A stretch of 64,000 bases of DNA from Cytophagaceae bacterium. GTDB taxonomy: Bacteria > Bacteroidota > Bacteroidia > Cytophagales > Spirosomataceae. Position 1 is the stretch's first letter. Every line of letters starts with the position of its first letter. Of the stretch, positions 18,688 through 27,654 are shown piece after piece. The DNA lies in the NCBI GenBank assembly GCA_005791165.1, contig SXXW01000030.1, forward strand, positions 62,001 through 126,000. Direction: 5' to 3'. The notes beneath the pieces are model-generated. The model had not been told where the DNA came from, made no database searches, and saw only the letters and a program-made list of their open reading frames with translations. A program made the position numbers and the translations under genes.

Positions 18688-21600
18688 ATGCCAAAATCAT
18701 ACGTAAATAAAATCTCTAGTCTTCTTATTGCTAATCGGGGTGAAATTGCGATTCGAATTATGCGAGCGGCTTCTGAATTAGGAATTCGGACTGTTGCCGT
18801 ATATACTTTTGAAGATCGCTATTCTCTGCACCGTTACAAGGCAGATGAGGCCTACCAAATTGGAAAAGAAAATGAGCCGCTTAAGCCCTATCTGGATATT
18901 GAGGGGTTGATTTCTTTATGTAAATCCAAGAAAATAGATGCCATTCATCCCGGATATGGTTTTCTTTCTGAGAACGTAAAGCTTGCTTTGAGGTGTAGAG
19001 AAGAAGGAATCGTATTTGTCGGACCTTCACCGGAAGCGATGAATGCACTTGGAGATAAAGTTGCGGCAAAGGTAGCTGCTCATAAGGCCAATGTACCTAT
19101 GATTCAGGACTCCAAGGGAGATTTAAGCGTATATGATTTAGCCTTATCGGAAGCTAGGCGAATTACTTTTCCTGTCATGGTTAAGGCTGCTGCAGGTGGG
19201 GGAGGTCGTGGAATGCGTGTGGTTCGGAAAGAGGAAGATTTGGAAAAAGCATACCAAGAAGCGAGAAATGAAGCTAAAAATGCATTTGGTAATGAAACAA
19301 TCTTTATTGAAAAATTCATTGACGAGCCTAAGCACATAGAGGTGCAGTTACTGGGGGACCAACATGGAAACCTTGTCCATTTGTATGAGCGAGATTGTTC
19401 CGTGCAAAGAAGATTCCAGAAGGTGGTTGAGATAGCCCCTTCCTTTGGTTTAAAAGAAGAAACAAAGCAAAAACTATATGCATATGCGTTAGCGATCGGA
19501 AAGGCTGTTAATTATTACAATGCAGGAACGGTTGAGTTTTTGGTTGATAAAGATGAAAATATTTATTTCATCGAGGTTAATCCTCGCATTCAAGTTGAGC
19601 ACACGATCACCGAAGAGGTAACCGGAATCGATATCGTTCGGACTCAGATTTTAATTGCCCAAAATTATAAGTTGTCTGATTCAGGGATTTACATTTTAAG
19701 TCAAGCCGATATTCCTTTGCGCGGTTTCGCGATCCAATGTCGGATTACCACAGAAGATCCTTCGAATGGCTTTAAGCCCGACTTTGGCACCATTATTGCC
19801 TATCGAAATGCCGCTGGTTTTGGAATCAGATTAGATGAGGGGTCCTCTTATCCAGGGGTGAAAATTTCACCTTATTTTGATTCGATGTTGGTGAAAGTAA
19901 GCGCCAAAGGCAGAACATTACGTGGTGCTTCTGAACGCTTAAATAGAGCTCTAACGGAATTTAGGATTCGAGGGGTAAAAACGAATATTCCTTTTTTACG
20001 CAATGTGATCACCCATCCGATTTTTCAAGATGGTCAGTGTACGGTCCAATTTATTGACACACATCCTGAATTATTTAAATTTAAACCTACTCGGGATCGT
20101 TCCACGAAGGCGCTTCGTTATTTAGGAGAGGTGATTGTGAATGGGAACCCAGATGTAAAAGTTAAGCCCACGGCTCCTTTTAGATTAGCCACGATTCCGT
20201 TTGTGGACCCTGCGAAGGAATTTCCAGCTGGTAATAAGCAGTTGTTGGACAAATTAGGTCCAGAGAAATTTGCCAAACATATTCGAGATTCCAAGCAAGT
20301 ATATTTTACGGATACGACTTTTAGGGACGGGCATCAGTCTTTATTAGCTACCCGAGTAAGAACGCAGGATATGTTAGCTGTGGCGAATGGGTTTGCGAAG
20401 TCGTTTCCCTCTTTGTTTTCGATGGAGGTTTGGGGAGGTGCGACTTTTGATGTGGCCATGCGCTTTTTACAAGAGTCTCCTTGGAAGCGTTTGCAAGAAT
20501 TTAGGGAGGCAATGCCTAACATGTTGCTCCAAATGTTATTTAGGGGTTCTAATGCGGTGGGTTATTCAGCTTATCCTGATAATTTGATAGAGAAGTTTGT
20601 TGAGAAATCTTCGGAAGCTGGAGTTGACGTCTTCCGCATATTTGATTCATTGAATTGGATTGAGGCGATGAAAGTGTCTATCAAAGCGGTTCGAGAAAGA
20701 ACACCTGGAATTGCGGAAGCAGCCATTTGCTATACCGGCGATTTATATACGAATCCCAAATACAATTTGCAATATTATTTAGACATGGCACGCCAGTTGG
20801 AAGACGCCGGTGCGCACATGCTAGCTATCAAAGATATGGCGGGTCTGTTAAGGCCATTTCAGGCGGCAACGTTGGTGACTGAATTAAAAAAGACGGTCGA
20901 TATTCCGATTCATTTACATACACATGATACGGCTTCCGTTCAGTCTGCTACTTATTTGAAGGCGATTGAGGCGGGAGTTGATATTGTCGACGGGGCTTTA
21001 GGTGCGATGTCAGGTTTAACTTCTCAGCCTAATTTAAATTCTCTTGTAGCGATGTTACAAGGTCAAAAGAATGAAAGCCATTTGGATTTAGATTTATTAA
21101 ATGAGTATTCCAATTATTGGGAGGCCGTGCGCGCGATGTATGCTCCGTTTGAATCTGAATTAAAGGCAGGTACGGCTGAGGTTTACACCAATGAAATTCC
21201 GGGAGGGCAGTATACGAATCTTCGGGGGCAGGCAATAGCCTTGGGTGTGGGTGATAAATTCGAATTATTGAAAGATAATTACTCGGAAGCAAATAAGCTT
21301 TTTGGTGATCTAGTTAAGGTTACACCTTCATCAAAGGTTGTAGGTGATATGGCCATTTTTATGACGGCGAACTCACTGACTGCTGAGGATGTTTATGCGA
21401 AGGGAAGCACATTGTCCTTTCCAGAATCCGTGAAGGATTTTTTCAAAGGCGGATTAGGCCAACCGTATCAAGGGTTTCCCAAGCAATTACAAGAGATCAT
21501 TTTAAAAGGTGAAGTGGCTTTAGAGGGTCGCCCAAATGATCATTTAGCGCCTATTGATTTCGATCAAGATTTTAAAGAATTTCAGGCTAAATTCCCAGAC

Positions 21601-22548
21601 ATTGAGGATGGTTTCTTCGACTATCTATCTTATAAAATGTATCCAAAGGTTTTTGAAGATTATTATAAGAACCATGCACTATATGGTGAGTTGTCGGCAT
21701 TGCCCACGCCAGCGTTTTTCTATGGTTTAAAGCAGGATGAGGAAATCATGATTACGATAGAGCCAGGCAAGACGATCATTGTCAAGTTCCTGTATATGTC
21801 GGATCCTGATGAGTCGGGCTTGCGGAATGTAACATTTGAATTGAATGGGCAAGCCAGGAGAATTAAGATTTTAGACCGGAACATAAAGATTGAGAAAGCT
21901 CAACATGCGAAGGCGAAGGAGAAGGGGGATATTGGTGCTCCATTGCAAGGCCGATTGAGTCGTATATTAGTGAAGTCTGGGGATGAGGTTAAGAAAAATG
22001 CTCCTTTGTATATTATAGAGGCCATGAAAATGGAATCAATTGTTTCTGCTCCTTTTGAAGGACTGGTTGGCAATGTAGTTTTGAATGAAGGTACTGTCGT
22101 TGAGCAGGATGATTTAGTTTTAACTATTGAGGAGGCGAAATTACCCGAGCCAGATGTGGAGGAATATTTATTTGTCTATGGAACTTTAAGAAGGGATTGT
22201 GGCAACGACCTTCATCGATTGATCGCTCGAAACTCAGACTATGTGGGAATGGCGACATTCCAAGGTCAAATGTATCACGTAGCTGATTATCCAGGTATTG
22301 TGAGTTCTGAGAATGCTGCAGACCAAGTAGTTGGCGAACTGTATTTATTATCCAAAACGATCAAATTACTAAATGTATTAGATGAGTACGAGGAATTTGA
22401 TTCCGAAGATTTAACAGCTAGTTTATTTGTTCGAGAAAAGGTAGATGTAAATTTGAAAGGAAAAGTAATCAATTCCTTTGCTTATTTATACAACCGTCCA
22501 GTAGGTTCGCTGAAACGGATTGCATCGGGTGATTTTTTAAAGGGATAA
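18688..22548 (+). CDS. pyc: Pyruvate carboxylase fused to a gamma-glutamylcyclotransferase-like domain
   Basis: A 1286-residue protein from the ATG at 18688. Residues 1-455 form the biotin carboxylase domain (LLIANRGEIAIRIMRAA, AAAGGGGRGMR, FIEVNPRIQVEHT). About 535-1000 is the carboxyltransferase domain (TTFRDGHQSLLATR, HTHDTASVQ), followed by an allosteric/linker region. The biotinyl domain has EAMKMES with the acceptor Lys1114. Normal pyruvate carboxylases end near residue 1150. Here an unbroken frame continues through a short linker into about 125 residues resembling GGCT/AIG2-like folds: FVYGTLRRD (1162-1170), ADYPGIVSS, VVGELYLL, LDEYEEFD with the likely catalytic Glu, and SFAYLYNR. The first part makes oxaloacetate from pyruvate; the tail's role is unknown. 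The next gene starts three bases after the stop. Confidence 0.93.
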   Translation: MPKSYVNKISSLLIANRGEIAIRIMRAASELGIRTVAVYTFEDRYSLHRYKADEAYQIGKENEPLKPYLDIEGLISLCKSKKIDAIHPGYGFLSENVKLALRCREEGIVFVGPSPEAMNALGDKVAAKVAAHKANVPMIQDSKGDLSVYDLALSEARRITFPVMVKAAAGGGGRGMRVVRKEEDLEKAYQEARNEAKNAFGNETIFIEKFIDEPKHIEVQLLGDQHGNLVHLYERDCSVQRRFQKVVEIAPSFGLKEETKQKLYAYALAIGKAVNYYNAGTVEFLVDKDENIYFIEVNPRIQVEHTITEEVTGIDIVRTQILIAQNYKLSDSGIYILSQADIPLRGFAIQCRITTEDPSNGFKPDFGTIIAYRNAAGFGIRLDEGSSYPGVKISPYFDSMLVKVSAKGRTLRGASERLNRALTEFRIRGVKTNIPFLRNVITHPIFQDGQCTVQFIDTHPELFKFKPTRDRSTKALRYLGEVIVNGNPDVKVKPTAPFRLATIPFVDPAKEFPAGNKQLLDKLGPEKFAKHIRDSKQVYFTDTTFRDGHQSLLATRVRTQDMLAVANGFAKSFPSLFSMEVWGGATFDVAMRFLQESPWKRLQEFREAMPNMLLQMLFRGSNAVGYSAYPDNLIEKFVEKSSEAGVDVFRIFDSLNWIEAMKVSIKAVRERTPGIAEAAICYTGDLYTNPKYNLQYYLDMARQLEDAGAHMLAIKDMAGLLRPFQAATLVTELKKTVDIPIHLHTHDTASVQSATYLKAIEAGVDIVDGALGAMSGLTSQPNLNSLVAMLQGQKNESHLDLDLLNEYSNYWEAVRAMYAPFESELKAGTAEVYTNEIPGGQYTNLRGQAIALGVGDKFELLKDNYSEANKLFGDLVKVTPSSKVVGDMAIFMTANSLTAEDVYAKGSTLSFPESVKDFFKGGLGQPYQGFPKQLQEIILKGEVALEGRPNDHLAPIDFDQDFKEFQAKFPDIEDGFFDYLSYKMYPKVFEDYYKNHALYGELSALPTPAFFYGLKQDEEIMITIEPGKTIIVKFLYMSDPDESGLRNVTFELNGQARRIKILDRNIKIEKAQHAKAKEKGDIGAPLQGRLSRILVKSGDEVKKNAPLYIIEAMKMESIVSAPFEGLVGNVVLNEGTVVEQDDLVLTIEEAKLPEPDVEEYLFVYGTLRRDCGNDLHRLIARNSDYVGMATFQGQMYHVADYPGIVSSENAADQVVGELYLLSKTIKLLNVLDEYEEFDSEDLTASLFVREKVDVNLKGKVINSFAYLYNRPVGSLKRIASGDFLKG

Positions 22549-22551
22549 ACG

Positions 22552-23298
22552 ATGAAAAATTTTATTATAATTGCCTTTTGTTTGATTTCTCTATCAGCGT
22601 TAGCTCAAGAAAATCTTAAAAAAGCGCATGCTCATAATGATTATGAACATGCTAAACCGTTTTTTGAAGCGTATAAATTAGGCTTTGGTTCCATTGAAGC
22701 AGATGTCTATGCGATTAATGGCGAGCTTTTGGTCAGTCATAATTTGGCGGATGTAAAAGCGGATCGGACGTTGAAATCCCTTTATATTGATCCCATTGTA
22801 GCAGTTTTAAAAGCGAAGAAGCAAGGCAATTTTCATCAATTTTTAATTGATTTTAAAACGAATGCTGACTCAACTTTGCCCTTATTGATTAAATTTTTAG
22901 CTCCTCATCAAGAGTTATTTATTAAATCTGGGTTACGCATTGTTATTTCTGGTAATCGTCCTCCGATCAAGGACTACATTAATTTCCCAACTTGGATCAC
23001 GTTTGATGGCCGGTCAAATGAAACTTATCCTGCTGGACTAAAGAATTATGTTGTGTTGGAGAGCGAATCGGTCTATAAATTTGGCATGTGGAGTGGGCAA
23101 TCACCCATGCCTGCGGGGATGAAAGAGAAACTTAAAGTGTATGTGGAATCTGTTCATGGAGCGGGTAGAAAATTGCGCCTATGGGGAACGCCAAATACTT
23201 TAATGGCTTATCAGGCTTTGTGGGAATTGGGAGTGGATTACATTGGAACTGATAATTTGTCGGAACTTGCCGACTTTTTGAAATTAGCCGCAAAGTAA
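22552..23298 (+). CDS. Secreted GDPD/PI-PLC-like phosphodiesterase family protein
   Basis: A 248-residue protein with a clear signal peptide (FCLISLSALAQ, cleavage near residue 19), so periplasmic or secreted. AHAHNDYEHAKPF, GFGSIEADVYAINGELLVSHN and LIDFKT follow the TIM-barrel pattern of glycerophosphodiester phosphodiesterases: His, Glu-x-Asp and His in the metal site. The late motifs LRLWGTPNT and LGVDYIGTDN are also typical of that fold. Bacteroidota members are often labelled phosphatidylinositol-specific phospholipase C-like. The real substrate is unknown. It follows pyc by three bases and may be co-transcribed with it. Confidence 0.78.
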   Translation: MKNFIIIAFCLISLSALAQENLKKAHAHNDYEHAKPFFEAYKLGFGSIEADVYAINGELLVSHNLADVKADRTLKSLYIDPIVAVLKAKKQGNFHQFLIDFKTNADSTLPLLIKFLAPHQELFIKSGLRIVISGNRPPIKDYINFPTWITFDGRSNETYPAGLKNYVVLESESVYKFGMWSGQSPMPAGMKEKLKVYVESVHGAGRKLRLWGTPNTLMAYQALWELGVDYIGTDNLSELADFLKLAAK

Positions 23299-23339
23299 AT
23301 AGCTTTGCTTTTTGCCTTTTATACATAACACCTATTTTA

Positions 23340-24236
23340 ATGACTACTCGACGATCCTTTATTCAACAATCTTCTTTGTTGGCCTTCTCAACTTTAATTC
23401 CATTTTCTGCCAATAAATCCTATCAAATGGGTTATTCAGCCATTACTTGGTCTGGAAACGACGAGCAGGCCATCACGGATATTGCCTCTTTAGGGTTTAA
23501 GGGAATTCAATTGCGGGCTAATTCATTTTCAGTGTTCAAAGATGATCCTTCTGTTTTGAAGGCAAAATTGGCCGCCGCCAAATTGAAGTTGGTGATGTTT
23601 TCAAGTGGAAATGTTGAAATCGATCCGACGAAGGAAATGGCGACGATCGAACAGCATGTCAACCATGCAAAATTTGTCAAGGCTTTAGGCGGGACATCGA
23701 TTCAGCTGACCAATAGCCTTCGGAAAAAAGGAGTTTTGCCTACCGAGGCGGAATTAGTTCGCTTAGCGCAGGTAATGAATGAAATTGGCAAGCGCACGAA
23801 GGAAATTGGCATTCAGACTACGTATCATAATCACATGAATCAGTTTGGGGAGACACCAGAGGAGGTTGAAACGTTAGTCAAAAATATGAACCCAGCTTAT
23901 GCGAAATTACTTTTAGATGTAGCGCATTATTTCCAAGGAGGAGGCAATCCAGCGGAGGCAGTTTTGAAGTATAAAAATGTTATTCATGCTTTTCATATCA
24001 AAGATGTGGAGGCTCCCGTGAAAGGTCAAGAGTCAAATCCTAAATCATATAAGTTCGTAGAGTTAGGCCAAGGAAAGGTAGATTTAGTTGCCGTTTTCAA
24101 GAACATCGATCAGATTAAATTCAAAGGTTGGGCCATTGTGGAATTGGATTCAGTTCCAGATAAAGCTAGAACACCATTGCAATGTGGTGAAATCAGCAAG
24201 CGTTATTTGAGTGATAAAATTGGCTATCAATTTTAG
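23340..24236 (+). CDS. Tat-exported sugar phosphate isomerase/epimerase-like protein
   Basis: A 298-residue xylose isomerase-like TIM barrel. The N-terminus TTRRSFIQQSSLLAFS is a twin-arginine signal, so export after folding is likely. Metal-site residues of the family are visible in TYHNHMNQF, LLLDVAHYF, HAFHIKD and WAIVELDS. Such exported proteins are abundant in Bacteroidota and are thought to act on sugars or inositol-like compounds. The substrate is unknown. The gene lies 41 bases after the GDPD-like gene and 21 bases before an MFS pump. Confidence 0.82.
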   Translation: MTTRRSFIQQSSLLAFSTLIPFSANKSYQMGYSAITWSGNDEQAITDIASLGFKGIQLRANSFSVFKDDPSVLKAKLAAAKLKLVMFSSGNVEIDPTKEMATIEQHVNHAKFVKALGGTSIQLTNSLRKKGVLPTEAELVRLAQVMNEIGKRTKEIGIQTTYHNHMNQFGETPEEVETLVKNMNPAYAKLLLDVAHYFQGGGNPAEAVLKYKNVIHAFHIKDVEAPVKGQESNPKSYKFVELGQGKVDLVAVFKNIDQIKFKGWAIVELDSVPDKARTPLQCGEISKRYLSDKIGYQF

Positions 24237-24257
24237 TAAATTCTTAAATTAGAATAG

Positions 24258-25475
24258 ATGGCTTCTAAGCGTAATCCCGCGATAGGTTTTATATTTATTA
24301 CATTAGTGATTGATGTGTTGGGCATCGGACTAATTATACCCATTTTACCTACATTAATTCGTGGGTTTACGGGGGGTGATTTAAGTACAGCATCTCAATA
24401 TTCTGGTTGGTTAATGGCTTCTTATGCCATTATGCAGTTTTTTTTCTCTCCTGTTTTAGGTGGATTATCGGATCAGTTTGGTCGTCGTCCTGTCATTTTA
24501 GCGTCGCTTTTTGGCTTTTCGATTGATTATTTAGTTTTGGCGAATGCGCCTAATATCACGTGGTTATTCATTGGCCGATTACTGGCAGGAATTACTGGGG
24601 CCAGTTTTACAACTGCTCAGGCGTACATAGCAGATATTTCAAAAGCGGAGGATCGAGCTAAGAATTTTGGAATGGTGGGTGCTGCTTTCGGAATAGGATT
24701 TATAATTGGTCCGGCAGTAGGCGGATTTTTAGGAAGTTATGGGGTCAGGGTTCCTTTTTATGCATCGGCAGTTTTAACATTATTGAATGGATTATATGGC
24801 TATTTTGTATTGCCAGAATCTTTGTCTAAAGCTAATCGGAGGCCTTTTGATTGGCGACGTGCTAATCCATTAGGTTCCTTGAAAAACATCTCAAAATATC
24901 CATTAATTGCTGGTTTAGTCGGAGGATTCTTTTGTTTGCAGTTGGCAGGCCAAGCGCATCCCAGCACTTGGTCGTATTTTACGATGAAGGTTTTTGGTTG
25001 GAGTCCCAAGGAAGTCGGCTATTCATTAGCGTTTGTTGGTTTAATTGTGGCCATCGTTCAAGGTGGACTGAATCGTTTAATCATTCCCAAAATTGGCGAA
25101 ATTAAAGCTATTTCGTATGGCTTGATTTTATATGCCATTGGATTTTTTCTTTTTTCCTATGCCTCAGAAACATGGATGATGTACGTATTTATGGTGCCAT
25201 TTGGGTTGGGTGGGATCGCAGGTCCAGCCTTACAAAGTTTGATCACACAGCAGGTAGGTCCAGATGAGCAAGGTGAGTTGCAAGGGGGTCTAACAAGTCT
25301 TCAATCCGTCACTACCATTTTGGGGCCTTTATTGGCATCCAATTTGTTCGCACATTTTACGTCGACGAGTGCCAGTATTTATTTTCCTGGGGCCGCTTTT
25401 TTTATGGCAGGAGTTCTTGTGGTGGTGGGATGGTTTGTGGTGATGCGTTCTGTTCCTTCTTCCAGATCGGTATAA
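24258..25475 (+). CDS. MFS transporter, Tet/TCR family
   Basis: A 405-residue protein with twelve predicted membrane helices. MFS motif A is GGLSDQFGRRPVILAS and motif C is GAAFGIGFIIGPAVGG. The start FIFITLVIDVLGIGLIIPILP is typical of TetA-type drug/proton antiporters. Family membership suggests efflux of a small molecule, but chromosomal Tet-like pumps in Bacteroidota are common and often not tetracycline-specific. No TetR-type regulator is adjacent and base composition matches its neighbours, so a recently acquired resistance gene is unlikely. Confidence 0.86.
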   Translation: MASKRNPAIGFIFITLVIDVLGIGLIIPILPTLIRGFTGGDLSTASQYSGWLMASYAIMQFFFSPVLGGLSDQFGRRPVILASLFGFSIDYLVLANAPNITWLFIGRLLAGITGASFTTAQAYIADISKAEDRAKNFGMVGAAFGIGFIIGPAVGGFLGSYGVRVPFYASAVLTLLNGLYGYFVLPESLSKANRRPFDWRRANPLGSLKNISKYPLIAGLVGGFFCLQLAGQAHPSTWSYFTMKVFGWSPKEVGYSLAFVGLIVAIVQGGLNRLIIPKIGEIKAISYGLILYAIGFFLFSYASETWMMYVFMVPFGLGGIAGPALQSLITQQVGPDEQGELQGGLTSLQSVTTILGPLLASNLFAHFTSTSASIYFPGAAFFMAGVLVVVGWFVVMRSVPSSRSV

Positions 25476-25488
25476 TTGTTTAATCGGT

Positions 25489-25496
25489 TATCTTTG
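25489..25496 (+). promoter_or_regulatory. Candidate -7 box before the LolA-like gene
   Basis: TATCTTTG matches TAnnTTTG exactly and lies about 70 bases before the start codon. No matching -33 TTTG is seen at 19-21 bases, so support is partial. Confidence 0.35.
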
Positions 25497-25567
25497 AAGA
25501 TGAACGGAAATAAAATTAAAATAAAAAAAATTACCTTTAGAAACTCAAACCCTTAAAAATTTAAATC

Positions 25568-26305
25568 ATGAAATTAATCAAAGGAAGTATCGCTTTAGCG
25601 GTTTTGTTTTTGACTAGTACTGGCATTTATGCACAAACTACAGATGAAATTATCGCGAAGCATCAAGCAGCTATGGGCAGTCCTGAAAAATGGGCTTCTG
25701 TAAAATCCATGGTGATGAAAAGTAAGTTTAATGTTCAAGGAATGGACATTGAAAGTAAGTCATCAGTGGTCGTAGGTAAATCATTTAGACAGGAAGTCGA
25801 AGTAATGGGCAATAAAATCATTACTGTTATAGATGGTGAAGGTGGATGGATGAATCGCCCTGCTATGATGGGAGGGACAGGTGAGCCGGAAGATTTACCT
25901 CGCGAGCAGGTTAAAGCTGGTGTTTCTCAAAAGAACATTGGGTCATCATTATTGATTGCCAAAAATGAGGGAGCCAAAATAGAATTGGTCAGCAAAGAAA
26001 AATTAGATGGAGCTGAAGTTTATTTATTAAAAATTACGAAAAAATCTGGCGATGAATCTCAAGTATTTGTTTCAGCGGCTACAGGATTTATTGTGAAGGC
26101 AATAAATAAAATGAATGTTCAAGGCCAGCAAGTTGAAGCAGAAGTAATGTACTCAAACTATAAATCCATTGACGGATTGTTTTTCCCATTTACGGTTGAA
26201 ACACCAAGCCCTATGGGTGGAGGAAATATGGTCGTAGAAACTTCATCGATCGATTTGAATCCTGTATTAGACGCTTCTTTGTTTGCTAAACCAGCTAAGA
26301 AATAA
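25568..26305 (+). CDS. LolA-like periplasmic lipoprotein-carrier fold protein
   Basis: A 245-residue protein with a signal peptide (VLFLTSTGIYAQ, cleavage near residue 22). The mature part starts TTDEIIAKHQAAMGSPEKW and alternates beta strands such as SKFNVQGMDIES, GKSFRQEVEVMG and YLLKITKKSGDE, ending SIDLNPVLDASLFAKP. This is the pattern of outer-membrane lipoprotein-sorting (LolA/LppX-like) proteins, which bind hydrophobic ligands in a half-barrel. The Bacteroidota paralogues are mostly uncharacterised. It stands alone, with a likely promoter upstream and a strong terminator downstream. Confidence 0.7.
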   Translation: MKLIKGSIALAVLFLTSTGIYAQTTDEIIAKHQAAMGSPEKWASVKSMVMKSKFNVQGMDIESKSSVVVGKSFRQEVEVMGNKIITVIDGEGGWMNRPAMMGGTGEPEDLPREQVKAGVSQKNIGSSLLIAKNEGAKIELVSKEKLDGAEVYLLKITKKSGDESQVFVSAATGFIVKAINKMNVQGQQVEAEVMYSNYKSIDGLFFPFTVETPSPMGGGNMVVETSSIDLNPVLDASLFAKPAKK

Positions 26306-26331
26306 AGCTAAATTCTGTTCTCGAAAATGTT

Positions 26332-26370
26332 AAAAATACTCAAAAAACATCGTGTTTTTTGAGTATTTTT
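26332..26370. terminator. Strong bidirectional terminator between convergent genes
   Basis: A perfect 18-base stem (26332-26349 with 26353-26370; core ATACTCAAAAAACA) closes a TCG loop. The arms begin and end in A and T runs, so it can end transcription from both the LolA-like gene (+) and the isomerase-like gene (-). The stop codon of the latter begins at the very next base. Confidence 0.88.
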
Positions 26371-27291
26371 TTAGGGTAAAAATTGGTTTAAATGATTTCT
26401 AGCAGACCTAATGGCCTTTACGATATCCTCATCTGAACCTTCATAGGCCTTATCTTCCACTTCGATCACGATGGGACCTCGATATCTCACATCATTTAAG
26501 GCGCTGATAAATGAACCCCAATTAATATCTCCTAATCCTGGGATTTTAGGGGAATGATATTCTAAAGGATTGGCTAAAATCCCTACTCGGTTTAGTTTGT
26601 CGTGATATACTTTTACATCCTTCAAGTGGATATGATGCAATTTTTCCTTGTAGGCATAAATAGGATATAGGTAATCCATCATTTGCCAAACCATGTGAGA
26701 TGGGTCATAATTTAGCCCAAAATTGCTTGAAGGAATGATGCTAAACAATTGGTCCCATATTTTAGGCGTGGTAGCTAAGTTTTTTCCGCCTGGCCATTCG
26801 TCATCAGAAAAAAACATAGGGCAATTTTCTATACCAATTTTTATATGAAGGCTGTCGGCAAGGTCAATAATTTCAGGCCAAACCTCTTTAAATTTTGAAA
26901 TGTTGTAATCGATATTTTTAGTGAAATCGCGACCTATAAAAGTATTGACATTTCCGATGCCTAAAACGGATGCCGCTTTTATTATTTTTTTAATGTGGTT
27001 TCTATAGAATATAGCTTGCTTTTCATCAGGGTCCAACGGGTTAGGATAGTAGCCCAAAGCTGAAATTTTAACGGGATGATTGGCTAATTTCTCTTTGAGA
27101 GCCAACAATTCATCATGACTTAGCGTGTCTACCGATATATGAGAAACGCCAGCATATCTTCTAGTGTCGGCATTTTCACTTGGCCAGCACATTACTTCTA
27201 CACAAGCAAAATTTTCTTTTTGGGCAAATGCTAATACCTCATCTAAATTTTTATTGGGTAAAATAGCTGAAACAAAGCCAAGGTCTAACAT
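26371..27291 (-). CDS. Sugar phosphate isomerase/epimerase (IolE-like TIM barrel)
   Basis: A 306-residue xylose isomerase-like barrel without a signal peptide, therefore cytoplasmic. Likely metal ligands lie in KIGIENCPMFF (Glu), LNYDPSHMVWQ (Asp, His), LHHIHLKDVKVY (His) and IVIEVEDKAYEG (Glu). This resembles inosose dehydratase/IolE relatives, but the exact substrate cannot be given. It differs strongly from the Tat-exported relative at 23340-24236. It is the last gene after the TMEM220-like gene, with one base between them. Confidence 0.8.
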   Translation of the reverse strand: MLDLGFVSAILPNKNLDEVLAFAQKENFACVEVMCWPSENADTRRYAGVSHISVDTLSHDELLALKEKLANHPVKISALGYYPNPLDPDEKQAIFYRNHIKKIIKAASVLGIGNVNTFIGRDFTKNIDYNISKFKEVWPEIIDLADSLHIKIGIENCPMFFSDDEWPGGKNLATTPKIWDQLFSIIPSSNFGLNYDPSHMVWQMMDYLYPIYAYKEKLHHIHLKDVKVYHDKLNRVGILANPLEYHSPKIPGLGDINWGSFISALNDVRYRGPIVIEVEDKAYEGSDEDIVKAIRSARNHLNQFLP

Positions 27292-27292
27292 C

Positions 27293-27649
27293 TTATTTTT
27301 TTAGTTTTAATGCATAATGAATAACAAAAGAAAAAGAAGCAATCCAAAGACCTACTGCCTCTCGAGCTAATTCTTGGTTTATCGTTTTCATGCTTAGTCC
27401 ATCTGTTAAAAATCCTTCCCATGCAGTCATTTCTGACCATATTTGTAAACCGGCGGTGGCAGATAAGACAAATAATACGATCAGTAGTTCTGAATTTGTT
27501 TTGTTTCGAAAAGCTTGAATGGATGCATAGGTGGCCACAGCATAGATGGGTACCCACAAGATGGGATCTGGGTCATTTAATTGCCAGTAAGCAAACAAGG
27601 CAAAAACGATTGCAAATAGTGCGCCAAGAAATTTTTGTAGTTTTTCCAT
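27293..27649 (-). CDS. TMEM220-like small membrane protein
   Basis: A 118-residue protein with about four hydrophobic helices. The segment AYWQLNDPDPILWVPIYAV (20-38) is the hallmark of the transmembrane family 220, conserved from bacteria to animals. Its function is unknown. It is flanked at 1-6 bases by the isomerase-like gene and a TPR lipoprotein gene on the same strand. Confidence 0.78.
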   Translation of the reverse strand: MEKLQKFLGALFAIVFALFAYWQLNDPDPILWVPIYAVATYASIQAFRNKTNSELLIVLFVLSATAGLQIWSEMTAWEGFLTDGLSMKTINQELAREAVGLWIASFSFVIHYALKLKK

Positions 27650-27654
27650 AATAA

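Noticed and set aside
24258-25475. Acquired tetracycline resistance gene
   Set aside because: No regulator, mobile element or unusual base composition; Tet-like MFS pumps are common on Bacteroidota chromosomes.
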